This document shows, one piece after another, positions 24,681-33,365 of a stretch of DNA of 64,000 nt (position 1 is its first letter; every line of letters starts with the position of its first letter). This stretch comes from Desulfobulbus alkaliphilus (lineage in GTDB: Bacteria > Desulfobacterota > Desulfobulbia > Desulfobulbales > Desulfobulbaceae): contig NZ_JAFFQC010000012.1 in the NCBI RefSeq assembly GCF_016918545.1, positions 49,037 to 113,036 on the forward strand. Reading direction: 5' to 3'. Below the pieces are notes generated by a model. It was not told the origin of the DNA and searched no databases. It saw only the letters and a list, made by a program, of their open reading frames with translations. The position numbers were made by a program, and so were the translations under genes.

Positions 24681-26752
24681 GATTGCAGCACCTTGTGCAG
24701 GGCCATCCCCAGGCTCTCCAGGGTGTAGGGTTTTCTGACATAGGCGCCGACCCCTGACCGCAGGGCCTCCTCGACCCGTTCATTTTCGGCAAACCCGCTG
24801 GCAATCACCGCCTTCTGCCCGGGATGGAGAGCGCAGACCTCTTTATAGGTGTCAAGTCCGTCCATGCCCGGGTCCATAATCATGTCCAGGACAAGAACAT
24901 CAACGGATCGTTCGCGCAGCCAGGCCACCGCCTCTTCACCGCTGGCGACCGATGCCACCTGATAGCCAAGATGTTCGAGCATGCCGGTGGCAATCTCACG
25001 TTGCTCCCGGACATCATCCACCACGAGAACACGCTCCTGGTTACCCTGATACAGGGCTATCGGCTGCGGGCCGTCACCCTGGACCGGTTCATCCCTGGTA
25101 ATCGGCAGATAGAGTTCCATGGCTGTCCCGCCGCCCACAACGCTGTGGATATCAATGGAGCCCTGGTGGTCCTGAACAATGCCCCAGACCACGGTCATAC
25201 CCAGTCCGGTCCCGCTCCTCCCCATAACCTTTTTGGTATAAAAAGGCTCGAAAATCCTTTTGAGGTCGGCGGCGCTGATACCCGGCCCCTGGTCGCGCAC
25301 TTCGAGCACGACATACTCCCCGGGGGCGACCTGTTCGTATCCACTGACGGGACGATCGAGGTACCGGTTGGAGGTCCGGATCAGGACCCTGCCTCCATCG
25401 GGTTGCGATTCCACGGCGTTGGAGACGAGATTCATCAGGGCCTTGCGCAGATGCGCAGCGGAGCCTTTGACATCGAGCAGCTCAGGATCGAGGTCGCTGT
25501 CCATGACCGTATTGGTATACTGCTGCCGGAGTTGTTCGTGTTCTGGAGAAGCGAGATAGTCCCGCACCAGTTGATTGAGATTGAGCACTTCCATGCTGGT
25601 CACACCACGCCTGGCCATGGCCAGCAGATCCTGAACGATGGCCGCCGCCCTTTGACCGGAATCACGGATGGTGACCAGGGATTTACGATAGGGACTTTCC
25701 TTGGGAAGCTGCAGCAGGAGCAGGTCCGGATAGCTGACGATCCCGGAGAGGACATTGTTCAGGTCATGGGCAACCCCCCCGGCCAGCAGCCCAAGGGCCT
25801 CCATTTTCCGCGATTGGGCGAGCTTCTCTTCAAGTTGCTGTTTATGCTTCGCCATTTCCTGACGTTCATATATCTCCCGCCGCAGTTGTTCATTGCTGGC
25901 GCGGAGATCGGCAGTCCGGGCCTCGACCATGTCCTCCAGGCGGGCATTGAGGCGCTCCAGGCTACGATTGGACTCGGCAAGACTCGACGCATAGGCCTCC
26001 TTGGCCTCGATAGCCTCGTTCAGGGCAATATGCTGCTCCCGCAGACGCATGGACATATCATTGAAAGCCGCCGCGATCTGGCCGATTTCATCGCTGGTGG
26101 TCAGGTCCACCCGTTCCCCGAAGTGCCCCTGCCGCACCTGATGAATGGCGGCCCGGAGCAGGGAGGCGGGACGAATGACCGACCGGTACAGCTGAACGTT
26201 GAGGAGGAACAGCATGGTGCCCAGCATACAGATAAACAAACCGACGAAAAAAAACCTGGTGGCGAAAACCTCCCGCTCCAATGCTTTCAGATCGTAGCGA
26301 ATATGGAGATAACCGATTTTCTCGCCGATGACCTGAATCAGGGCCAGGTAGTCGAGATAGTTCTGACCATCTGACCTGCTCTGCCGCAGAACAGGACCGT
26401 ACTCCACTTCTGCTCGCAGATCCTGGGCAAGAAATTGTTCGCCTGCTCCGGCAACGGGAAGCACAGGTTCCCCCTGGAGGGTATAGGCAACGACCCTGGC
26501 AACGCCCCGCACCTGTTCCATGGCGGCCAGCGTGTGTGCCAATGCAAGCTGCTGGCCGGCGAAAATCTCATTGGCAAGCTCGTTGCGATTCTGCTGATAC
26601 AAGGTGTCCACAAGGACATGGATATCCTCATAGCGAGCATTACGCCGGTTTTCTTCAAAAAAATACAACAAGGATCCAAGGACCAGGACAAGAACCACCC
26701 CGGTAATGAGAATGGCGATATTTATTTTCAAGCGGAGTGTCTTCTGCATCAT
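24677..26752 (-). CDS. Hybrid sensor histidine kinase with C-terminal receiver
   Basis: 691 residues. TM1 (about 8-30), extracytoplasmic sensor region (about 31-165), TM2 (about 166-188), HAMP (about 190-245), coiled coil (about 245-310), HisKA with GLLAGGVAHDLNNVLSG, HATPase with VRDQGPGIS and GTGLGMTVVWG, and a receiver domain (about 570-690) with VLVVDD and the phosphate-accepting Asp in VLVLDMIMDPGMDG. No DNA-binding output gene is next to it. Upstream on the same strand lie two orphan binding-protein genes, which could supply the signal. Confidence 0.92.
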   Translation of the reverse strand: MMQKTLRLKINIAILITGVVLVLVLGSLLYFFEENRRNARYEDIHVLVDTLYQQNRNELANEIFAGQQLALAHTLAAMEQVRGVARVVAYTLQGEPVLPVAGAGEQFLAQDLRAEVEYGPVLRQSRSDGQNYLDYLALIQVIGEKIGYLHIRYDLKALEREVFATRFFFVGLFICMLGTMLFLLNVQLYRSVIRPASLLRAAIHQVRQGHFGERVDLTTSDEIGQIAAAFNDMSMRLREQHIALNEAIEAKEAYASSLAESNRSLERLNARLEDMVEARTADLRASNEQLRREIYERQEMAKHKQQLEEKLAQSRKMEALGLLAGGVAHDLNNVLSGIVSYPDLLLLQLPKESPYRKSLVTIRDSGQRAAAIVQDLLAMARRGVTSMEVLNLNQLVRDYLASPEHEQLRQQYTNTVMDSDLDPELLDVKGSAAHLRKALMNLVSNAVESQPDGGRVLIRTSNRYLDRPVSGYEQVAPGEYVVLEVRDQGPGISAADLKRIFEPFYTKKVMGRSGTGLGMTVVWGIVQDHQGSIDIHSVVGGGTAMELYLPITRDEPVQGDGPQPIALYQGNQERVLVVDDVREQREIATGMLEHLGYQVASVASGEEAVAWLRERSVDVLVLDMIMDPGMDGLDTYKEVCALHPGQKAVIASGFAENERVEEALRSGVGAYVRKPYTLESLGMALHKVLQS

Positions 26753-26807
26753 CCCCGAATCCGCCCCGGAAATATCCCCTCGGTCCGTCCCATGCCTTGC
26801 GTCGTTC

Positions 26808-27962
26808 TCATCGCCCCATGACCTCGACCAGGGCCGTATTGTCTGGGGTGAAGGTGAGCATGAACGTCTCTTTTGCTATGGGGTCGCCGGTAGCATCAAA
26901 GGTTATGGTGCCGGTGGCACCCTGGAAATCAGCTGTGGCGGCAAGAGTCCGGCGGATGGCTTCCCGGTCCAGCTCCCCGGCCCGGCGGGCGGCATCCGCA
27001 AAGAGCAGGATCGCGTCATAGGTCAACGGGATCAGGTTCATTTGGATCTCCTGGCCGAACCTCTGCCGGTACAGCCGCTGCAAAACCCGATTTTCCCCGG
27101 ACGGGACATCCGGGTGATAATGGGCCATGTAATAGGCCCCCACCACGGCCTCGCCGCCATACCGTCGCATCGGCTCCCCCCAACCATCTCCGCCCAGAAA
27201 GACGGAACGGATCCCCATCTGCACCGCCTGGAGCATGAGCAGGCCACTGTCCCGGTGATAACCGGGAATGAACACCACATCCGGCCGCAGTTCCCTGAGC
27301 GGTTCGAGGAGCGCGGTGAAATCGGCATCACTCCCCTTGTACCCTCCCCGCCGGATCACCTTTCCCCCGGCCGCTTCGAAGGATGTGCTGAAGGTGTCGG
27401 CCAGGGTCAAGGAATAGGCCTCATTGATATTGGTCAAAACGATCGCGGTGCGGGCAGAGAGTCTGGTACGGGCAAAGCGGGCCACCAGGAGGCCTTGCAG
27501 GTCATCGGTGATACAGACCCGGAAGATACAGTCACCGATCCGGGTAATTTCCGGTTGGGTGGCGATGGGGGTGATCATGGGAATGCGGGCTCCTTGCAGT
27601 ACAGGGGCCGCGGCCAGGGCATGGGAGCTTCTGAAAGGACCAATCACCCCCAGGACCCCGGCCTGAACCGCCTGCTCCGCGGCCTGCTTGGCACCCAGCG
27701 GTGTGCTCTGATTATCGAAAAAAAGGATCTCCAGCGGATGGCCGAGAATCCCGCCGGCACGGTTGATCTCCTCCATCGCCAGTTGGGCGGCCTGCATGGC
27801 GGGAAGTTCCGCTTCCATGGCTATCCCGGTTTGTGCCAGCACCAGGGCAAGGCGCACCGGCCGCGGCTCCTGGGACTGGAGCGAAGCAATGCCGGCAAGG
27901 GGACAGCACAGAGCCAACACAAAAAAAACAAGTACCCACGATGATACCAATCCTGCCTGCAT
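26808..27962 (-). CDS. Branched-chain amino acid-type ABC substrate-binding protein (orphan, first)
   Basis: 384 residues with a signal peptide (about 1-28). Mature Peripla_BP_6 features: VRLALVLAQTGIA, AMEEINRAGGILGHPLEI, GVIGPFRSSHALAA, VFIPGYHRDSGLL and LTYDAILLFADAARRAG. Ligands of the family are aliphatic amino acids, amides, urea or aromatic acids. No permease or ATPase is linked; the hybrid kinase follows after 55 nt, so a sensory role is likely. The ATG at 27962 follows TTGGAG; an in-frame ATG at 28016 lies in the right end of a family A element. Confidence 0.88.
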   Translation of the reverse strand: MQAGLVSSWVLVFFVLALCCPLAGIASLQSQEPRPVRLALVLAQTGIAMEAELPAMQAAQLAMEEINRAGGILGHPLEILFFDNQSTPLGAKQAAEQAVQAGVLGVIGPFRSSHALAAAPVLQGARIPMITPIATQPEITRIGDCIFRVCITDDLQGLLVARFARTRLSARTAIVLTNINEAYSLTLADTFSTSFEAAGGKVIRRGGYKGSDADFTALLEPLRELRPDVVFIPGYHRDSGLLMLQAVQMGIRSVFLGGDGWGEPMRRYGGEAVVGAYYMAHYHPDVPSGENRVLQRLYRQRFGQEIQMNLIPLTYDAILLFADAARRAGELDREAIRRTLAATADFQGATGTITFDATGDPIAKETFMLTFTPDNTALVEVMGR

Positions 27963-27979
27963 ACTGTTTTTCTCCAATA

Positions 27980-28104
27980 CCTGAATCCGTGACAACTGGA
28001 CTCGTGCTGTGGACATATCTTGCTGTGCTCATTTATAAGTACAGCAGAATCCTTGGCAATACCTTTCACCCGCCGCCCTTCGGGGCGTCCGCTCACGGAT
28101 TCAG
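27980..28104 (-). mobile_element. Family A MITE-like element, short form, reverse orientation, with 5-bp target duplication
   Basis: 125 bp between perfect termini CCTGAATCCGTGA and TCACGGATTCAGG, flanked by CAATA on both sides (27975-27979 and 28105-28109). The long hairpin module is missing; the GCCC-CGAA-GGGC hairpin and the right arm are kept. The right end points at the binding-protein gene that starts at 27962. Confidence 0.9.
28032..28059 (-). promoter_or_regulatory. Promoter-like pair in the family A element, facing the first binding protein
   Basis: On the minus strand TTGCCA (28059-28054), 16 nt, TATAAA (28037-28032), 52 nt from the right terminus. The -35 matches five of six consensus bases. 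Confidence 0.55.
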
Positions 28105-28132
28105 GCAATACCCACCTGCTGGTGCTGGTGGC

Positions 28133-29308
28133 TCAGCGTTCCGCCCGTTCCGGCGCCTCGATCTCCGGGGGCACCCAGGTGAAGAAGGTGCTGGTTTGGC
28201 CGACAATCTCCATGATAACAGCACCTTTGATGGGATCGCCATGCTCGTTGAAATGGAGTTCGCCGGTGATGCCGGGAAATCCTCTGGTCTCGGCCAGGGC
28301 CCTTCTCAACTCGCCCCGATCCGTGGTTCCGGCCCGCTCCAGCGCGTCGGCAAGTAAATACACGGCGTCAAAGGCCAGGGCCGTGGCCGAACGCCACCCA
28401 ACCGGCCAGGTTTCGTCCAGGAAGGCACGACCGGTCGCAAGGATCTCGCGGGCAGCTGCTGGAGTCACCTTCTCGTGCCAGTGATCGCAGTGATAGCCCC
28501 GTGCCGAGCCGGTACCCCCTCTGTCGATGAAATTGCCCGCCGTCCAGCCGTCGCCGCCGAGAAAGGGGCCGGGCAGGCCGGCGGCCAGGGCCTCGGCAAT
28601 GATGGCAGCGCTCTCATCGTATCCGGGAATGAACACCACATCGGCCTGAATCCCGCGGGCACTGGCCATCGTTTCCCTGAAACCGTCCTGGGCGCGCTTG
28701 TAATCGACCTCGAGCAGCACCTCGCCGCCAAGACGTGCAAAGGTGGTCCGAAAGGCCTGGGCCAGGCTGATACTGTACTCGCTGCTCACATCCCGAAAGA
28801 TGACCGCGGTTGTGGCGCCCAGTTCTCCCGCGGCAAAACGAGCCATGACCCGGCCCTGAAAATCATCGGTGTAACAGACCCTGAACACATAGGCACGCGA
28901 TCTGGTGACCTCCGGGTGGGTTGAAATATTGGTCACCATGGGGATCCTCTGCTCCTCGGCCACCTGGGCCACGGCCATGGAATGAGAACTCCAGGAGGAT
29001 CCGACAATGGCGGTGACCCCCAGTCGCGCGGCCTCATCCGCAGCGACCTTGGCGCCAATCGGGGTGGAGCGGTTGTCGATCTCCACCAGTTGGATCGGCC
29101 GGCCCAGGACTCCCCCCTTGTTGTTCAACTCCTGGACCGCCAGGCGCGCCCCGGCAAGGGACGCAGCGTTACCCGCGGCCGCCGGCCCGCTCTGGGCATA
29201 GATCGCCGCGATGGTAATGGCATCCTCCCCCGCCAGCGCCTGACCGGGAAAATGAAGCCCGACAAGACAACCCAGCAAAATGATCAGCAAACTGTACCGT
29301 CGACGCAT
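28133..29308 (-). CDS. Branched-chain amino acid-type ABC substrate-binding protein (orphan, second)
   Basis: 391 residues with a signal peptide ending about LAGE at residue 27. It is a clear paralogue of the protein encoded at 26808: same order of segments, AAIYAQSGPAAAGNA, AVQELNNKGGVLGRPI, IVGSSWSSHSMAVA, RVCYTDDFQGRVMARFA, VVFIPGYDESAAII and GGDGW. GGAGGGG precedes the ATG. No transport partners are present. Two tandem paralogues upstream of a hybrid kinase suggest ligand sensing by two related proteins. Confidence 0.88.
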   Translation of the reverse strand: MRRRYSLLIILLGCLVGLHFPGQALAGEDAITIAAIYAQSGPAAAGNAASLAGARLAVQELNNKGGVLGRPIQLVEIDNRSTPIGAKVAADEAARLGVTAIVGSSWSSHSMAVAQVAEEQRIPMVTNISTHPEVTRSRAYVFRVCYTDDFQGRVMARFAAGELGATTAVIFRDVSSEYSISLAQAFRTTFARLGGEVLLEVDYKRAQDGFRETMASARGIQADVVFIPGYDESAAIIAEALAAGLPGPFLGGDGWTAGNFIDRGGTGSARGYHCDHWHEKVTPAAAREILATGRAFLDETWPVGWRSATALAFDAVYLLADALERAGTTDRGELRRALAETRGFPGITGELHFNEHGDPIKGAVIMEIVGQTSTFFTWVPPEIEAPERAER

Positions 29309-29353
29309 GTTCCCCTCCCTGGATCATGGATCCCGAATACAACTTTATCATGA

Positions 29354-29573
29354 CCTAAATCCGTGACGAACGGACACTTATTTTTGATATATCATGCTGT
29401 TATCACCATACACTGGCAACGAAATCCTTGAAAATCACCCTCACCTGCCGCCCTTCGGGGCATCTGTCCGCACGCTATCCTCATTGCCCGTACCCCTCCG
29501 GTAAAAATCTCCTTTTAAGCGAACGGTCACCGATAATAAAGCTGACGCACGGAAAAACACTCGCGAACCCTTG
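29354..29573 (-). mobile_element. Family A element, long form, reverse orientation, decayed left end
   Basis: CCTAAATCCGTGACGAACGG at the right terminus, then the GCCC-TTCG-GGGC complement, a recognisable long hairpin (TTACCGG..CGGTCACCG type arms), but no left terminal repeat. On the minus strand a TTTTCA, 18 nt, TATGGT pair is in the promoter position. The right end faces the second binding-protein gene. The remaining bases to 29695 hold no gene I recognise. Confidence 0.7.
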
Positions 29574-29695
29574 TATAAATTCTATTCCATCGTGGACAAC
29601 CAGGCAAGAACTCCCGCGCCGACACCGGCAAAACCGTCCACGGCCGGCAACGATTCGCCCCGCGGGGTGGCAGCCACCGGGGACAGTGGGGAGAA

Positions 29696-30913
29696 TCAAC
29701 GCCGCTTACCCCCGATCACAACGGCCACCTCCCGGGCAATGGCCAACTCTTCGTTGGTGGGAATGACAAACACCCGCACCCTGCTGTCCTCCTGACTGAT
29801 GCAGCGCGCCTCGCCGGTATGTCGACGGTTCCTGTCCGGATCGAGCCGCACCCCGAAGGCCTCCAGGCCCTCGAGGGATTCAGCGCGGACCACAGGATCA
29901 TTTTCCCCGATACCGGCGGTGAAGACAATGGCGTCCACCCGGCCGAGCACCGCCATGAAGGCGCCGATATATTTACGATTGCGGTAGGTCTGCACCGCAA
30001 GGGCCAGGGCGGCCCGTTCATCCCCGCCGGCGGCGGCCTTGTGGATATCGCGCATATCATTTAACCCGCAGAGTCCCTTCAACCCCGACTCCTTGTTGAG
30101 CATCGCATCAATGGCGGCCAGGTCCATCCCCTTATGTTGTTGCAGAAAAAGATGAAGCGCGGGGTCGACGTCGCCGGAGCGGGTCCCCATGACCAAGCCC
30201 TCCAGGGGGGTCATGCCCAGAGAGGTGTCCACGCTGACTCCGTTTTCGATCGCGGTCATGGAACAGCCGTTACCGAGGTGCACGGTGATCAGATTGCACT
30301 GGCTCAAGGGCTTGCCCAGCAACCGGGCGCATTCGCCGGCCACAAAACGGTGCGAGGTGCCGTGGAATCCATAGCGCCGCACCCGATCCTGCTCGTAGAG
30401 CGCATAGGGGAGCGCGTAGAGGAAGGCGCGGGGCGGCATAGTCTGGTGAAAGGCGGTGTCAAACACCGCTACCTGCGGCAAACCGGTGAAAATCTCCATG
30501 GCCACGCGGATGCCGTCGAGGTTGGCCGGGTTGTGGAGGGGGGCCAGGGGGATGTTGCGCTCGATCGCCTGGATCACCACCGGGGTGATCAGGGTGGAGG
30601 CTTGAAAATCCTCGCCGCCGTGCACCACCCGATGGCCGATGGCGGCGATTTCCGAGGGCTGGGTGATGATCCCCTGCTCCTGGTCGGTCAACAGCGCCAG
30701 CACCGATCGCATGCCGCTGCCATGGTCGGCAATGGCCTGCTCAACAACCGATTCCCGCTCCCGGGCCGTACCCGGATAAAAAGTGGTCTGCACACGGCCC
30801 GAAGCCTCGCCGATCCGTTCCACCAGGCCGGTGGCGAGCACGCTTTCCGTGGTCATGTCGATCACCTGGTACTTGATCGAAGAACTTCCTGAATTAATGA
30901 CTAAATATTTCAT
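29696..30913 (-). CDS. ackA: Acetate kinase AckA
   Basis: 405 residues. Motifs: INSGSSSIKYQ (phosphate 1), GHRVVHGGE, AVFDTAFHQTMP, RYGFHGTSHRFVA, HLGNGCSMTAI and FTAGIGEND. It interconverts acetyl phosphate + ADP and acetate + ATP in the cytosol. It lies 79 nt behind pta on the same strand, so the two form the substrate-level phosphorylation unit for acetate formation or activation. Confidence 0.97.
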   Translation of the reverse strand: MKYLVINSGSSSIKYQVIDMTTESVLATGLVERIGEASGRVQTTFYPGTARERESVVEQAIADHGSGMRSVLALLTDQEQGIITQPSEIAAIGHRVVHGGEDFQASTLITPVVIQAIERNIPLAPLHNPANLDGIRVAMEIFTGLPQVAVFDTAFHQTMPPRAFLYALPYALYEQDRVRRYGFHGTSHRFVAGECARLLGKPLSQCNLITVHLGNGCSMTAIENGVSVDTSLGMTPLEGLVMGTRSGDVDPALHLFLQQHKGMDLAAIDAMLNKESGLKGLCGLNDMRDIHKAAAGGDERAALALAVQTYRNRKYIGAFMAVLGRVDAIVFTAGIGENDPVVRAESLEGLEAFGVRLDPDRNRRHTGEARCISQEDSRVRVFVIPTNEELAIAREVAVVIGGKRR

Positions 30914-30992
30914 AGCTGTTTCCTGGGTGCCGGCGAATACGGTGCCTTCCGATACCGGGTACCGCTGTGCCCTGTTCCGCCGTGCGACCGGG

Positions 30993-33116
30993 TCATGGGG
31001 TTTTACTCTTGGCCACCTGGGCCTGGATGGCGGTCAGCGCCACGGTATCGACGATATCCTGGACCGTGCAGCCCCGGGACAGGTCATTGACCGGCTTGTT
31101 CAATCCCTGGAGCACCGGGCCCATGGCCACCGCATTGGCAGCCCGCTGCACCGCCTTGTAGGTGTTGTTGCCGGTATTGAGATCAGGAAAAATGAAGACC
31201 GTAGCGTGCCCGGCCACCGAGGATCCGGGTGACTTGTAATCCGCCACCTGCTGATCAAAGGCGGCATCATACTGCAACGGTCCTTCCAGAGGAAAATCAA
31301 GTCCACGCTCCTTCATCATCTCCTTGGCCAGAGCGGTGGCCTGAACCACTTTTTCCACATCCTGGCCTGAGCCGGATATGCCGGTGGAATAACTGAGCAT
31401 GGCCACCCGCGGCTCGATACTGAAGATCGAGGCGGTTTCCGCGGAACTCAGGGCGATCTCCGCCAGCTGGCGGGCATCGGGATTGGGCACCACGGCGCAA
31501 TCGCCAAAGGCCAGCACCTTGGACTGAAAACACATGATGAAAATCGAGGAGACCACCGACACGCCGGGTTTGGTCTTGATGAACTCAAAGGCCGGCCTGA
31601 TGGTCTGGGCTGTCGTGGTAATGGAACCGGAGACCATGCCATCGGCCAGATCCTTATGGACCATCATGGTACCGAAAAAGGTGGGATCGGACATCCGGTC
31701 CCGGGCCACATCCATGACGATACCGCGATGCTTGCGAATATCGTAGTAGGTCTGGACGAAATCTTCAAAATACTCGGATCCGGCAGGATCGATAATCCTG
31801 GCGCCCTCGATGTTGAGATTGAGGGCCGAGGCCTTGGCCTGAATATCCTCGGCCTTGCCGAGCAGGGTGATATCGGCGATCCCACGACGAAGAATGATGT
31901 CGGTGGCGTTGAGAATCCGCTCCCCCGTCCCCTCGGGCAGGACAATGTGCTGTCGGTTACTGGAGGCCTTCTCCACCAGGGAATATTCGAACATCCGCGG
32001 GGTGATTTTTTGCGAACGGCGGGCAACGACTTTGGTGGTCAGTTCCGGGACATCGACATACTTGGAAAACCACCCGAGAGCCGTGGCGATCCGCTTGGTA
32101 TCGGTGGGCTCGATGCGACCGTAGAGTTCGTTGACGCTCTGCACCGTGTCAAAGGTATGGGACTCGACAAACAGAACCGGCACCGGAATACCGGTCCACC
32201 CCTGGATGAGCCGCTGGACGCTGAGGCTGAGATCCAGACCGCCGGTGACCAGGATACCGGCGATATTGGGGTAGGCCGAGGAAATCCGGCTTGCCAGGCT
32301 GGCAATAATAATGTCGGAACGGTCACCGGGGGTGATGATCAGGCTGCCTTCCTTGATATAATCAAGAAAGTTGCTGATCTGCATGGCCGCGACCAGGTAA
32401 CTGTCCACCAGGTTGAGCATGCTCGGTTTGCCATAGAGGACCTCCGCTCCCAGCCAGCGTTTGACATCGTCGATGGTCGGGTTGCCCAGGGACTTGTTTT
32501 CCGGAATCACATACAGGGGCTGGGGCCGTTTGAACTGCTCGCGGCACTTGGTGCTGCCGGCGGTATCGCGGAGAAAACTCTCCGGAGCCCTGTTGATGAT
32601 GCAGCAGACGACTTCCACTTCTTTTTCTTCCAGGGTATCGATGGTGATGGCGGTACTGGTGCAGATTTCCTCGGTGCTCTTGTCGCGCCCGGTAGTCACC
32701 ACCAGAACCGGGGCTCCCAGGTTGGCGGCGATGTCGGCATTGAGATCGAACTCGAAGCCGGGATCCTTGCCCCGGAAATCGGTCCCCTCACAGACAACGA
32801 AATCGTACCTGCTCTCCAGCTGTTTATACTTCATGAGAATCTTCTCATACAATTGCTCTTCCTGACCGGAGGTGATCAGCTGTCGGGCCTGACTGAGCGT
32901 GAAGGCATGGGTATCGCTGTATTCGATGTCGAGATGGAAATATTTGAGAATCAGATTGAGATCGTGGTCAACACGACCAAAAACATGATCATTGATGATC
33001 GGCCGGAAAAAAGCGATGCGGCTGATCTCCTTGTGGATCATCTGCATGACCCCAAGAACGATGGCCGACTTGCCGCTCCGTTCCTCCGATGCGGTGATAT
33101 ACAGATTGTTCGCCAT
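30993..33116 (-). CDS. pta: Phosphate acetyltransferase Pta, long form
   Basis: 707 residues. The N-terminal third has a BioD-like P-loop-related region (ITASEERSGKSAIVLGV) and a central DRTGG-type domain. The C-terminal catalytic domain (about 380-707) has the PTA_PTB pattern: VLPEGTGERIL, DPTFFGTMMVHKDLADGMVSG in two adjacent pieces, ALSSAETASIF and LQGLNKPVNDLSRGC. It converts acetyl-CoA + Pi to acetyl phosphate. The long form with its regulatory N-terminus is the type found in enterobacteria and many sulfate reducers. It is followed by ackA. Confidence 0.96.
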   Translation of the reverse strand: MANNLYITASEERSGKSAIVLGVMQMIHKEISRIAFFRPIINDHVFGRVDHDLNLILKYFHLDIEYSDTHAFTLSQARQLITSGQEEQLYEKILMKYKQLESRYDFVVCEGTDFRGKDPGFEFDLNADIAANLGAPVLVVTTGRDKSTEEICTSTAITIDTLEEKEVEVVCCIINRAPESFLRDTAGSTKCREQFKRPQPLYVIPENKSLGNPTIDDVKRWLGAEVLYGKPSMLNLVDSYLVAAMQISNFLDYIKEGSLIITPGDRSDIIIASLASRISSAYPNIAGILVTGGLDLSLSVQRLIQGWTGIPVPVLFVESHTFDTVQSVNELYGRIEPTDTKRIATALGWFSKYVDVPELTTKVVARRSQKITPRMFEYSLVEKASSNRQHIVLPEGTGERILNATDIILRRGIADITLLGKAEDIQAKASALNLNIEGARIIDPAGSEYFEDFVQTYYDIRKHRGIVMDVARDRMSDPTFFGTMMVHKDLADGMVSGSITTTAQTIRPAFEFIKTKPGVSVVSSIFIMCFQSKVLAFGDCAVVPNPDARQLAEIALSSAETASIFSIEPRVAMLSYSTGISGSGQDVEKVVQATALAKEMMKERGLDFPLEGPLQYDAAFDQQVADYKSPGSSVAGHATVFIFPDLNTGNNTYKAVQRAANAVAMGPVLQGLNKPVNDLSRGCTVQDIVDTVALTAIQAQVAKSKTP

Positions 33117-33202
33117 AAAAAAACCTCATGGTACCGCCAATTCGCGGCATAAAGTGAAAAACGGCCCCCAGTTGAGGACGATCGATGCCGCCTTGTCTTT
33201 CA

Positions 33203-33250
33203 CCTCGATCGGTGACGGCAGGACTCTTGTTTTGGATATATTTTGTTGTT
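33203..33250 (-). repeat. Family A right-end fragment upstream of pta
   Basis: CCTCGATCGGTGACGGCAGG followed by ACTCTTGTTTTGGATATATT matches the right arm in reverse orientation; the rest of the element cannot be followed. It faces pta, 87 nt away. The -10 hexamer of other copies is not recognisable. Confidence 0.5.
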
Positions 33251-33365
33251 CGCAGATCCTGGTTTCAGTGTAGAACCCTGGAAAATTTTCGCAAATCAAA
33301 TCGAAACCGCAAGGCCGGCAACCGCGCCGGAGACCGGCGGGATCGAGCGAAAAAAGCTCTTTCCC

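Noticed and set aside
24824..26374. 516-codon open frame antisense to the hybrid kinase
   Set aside because: Shadow frame; kinase motifs on the other strand are unambiguous.
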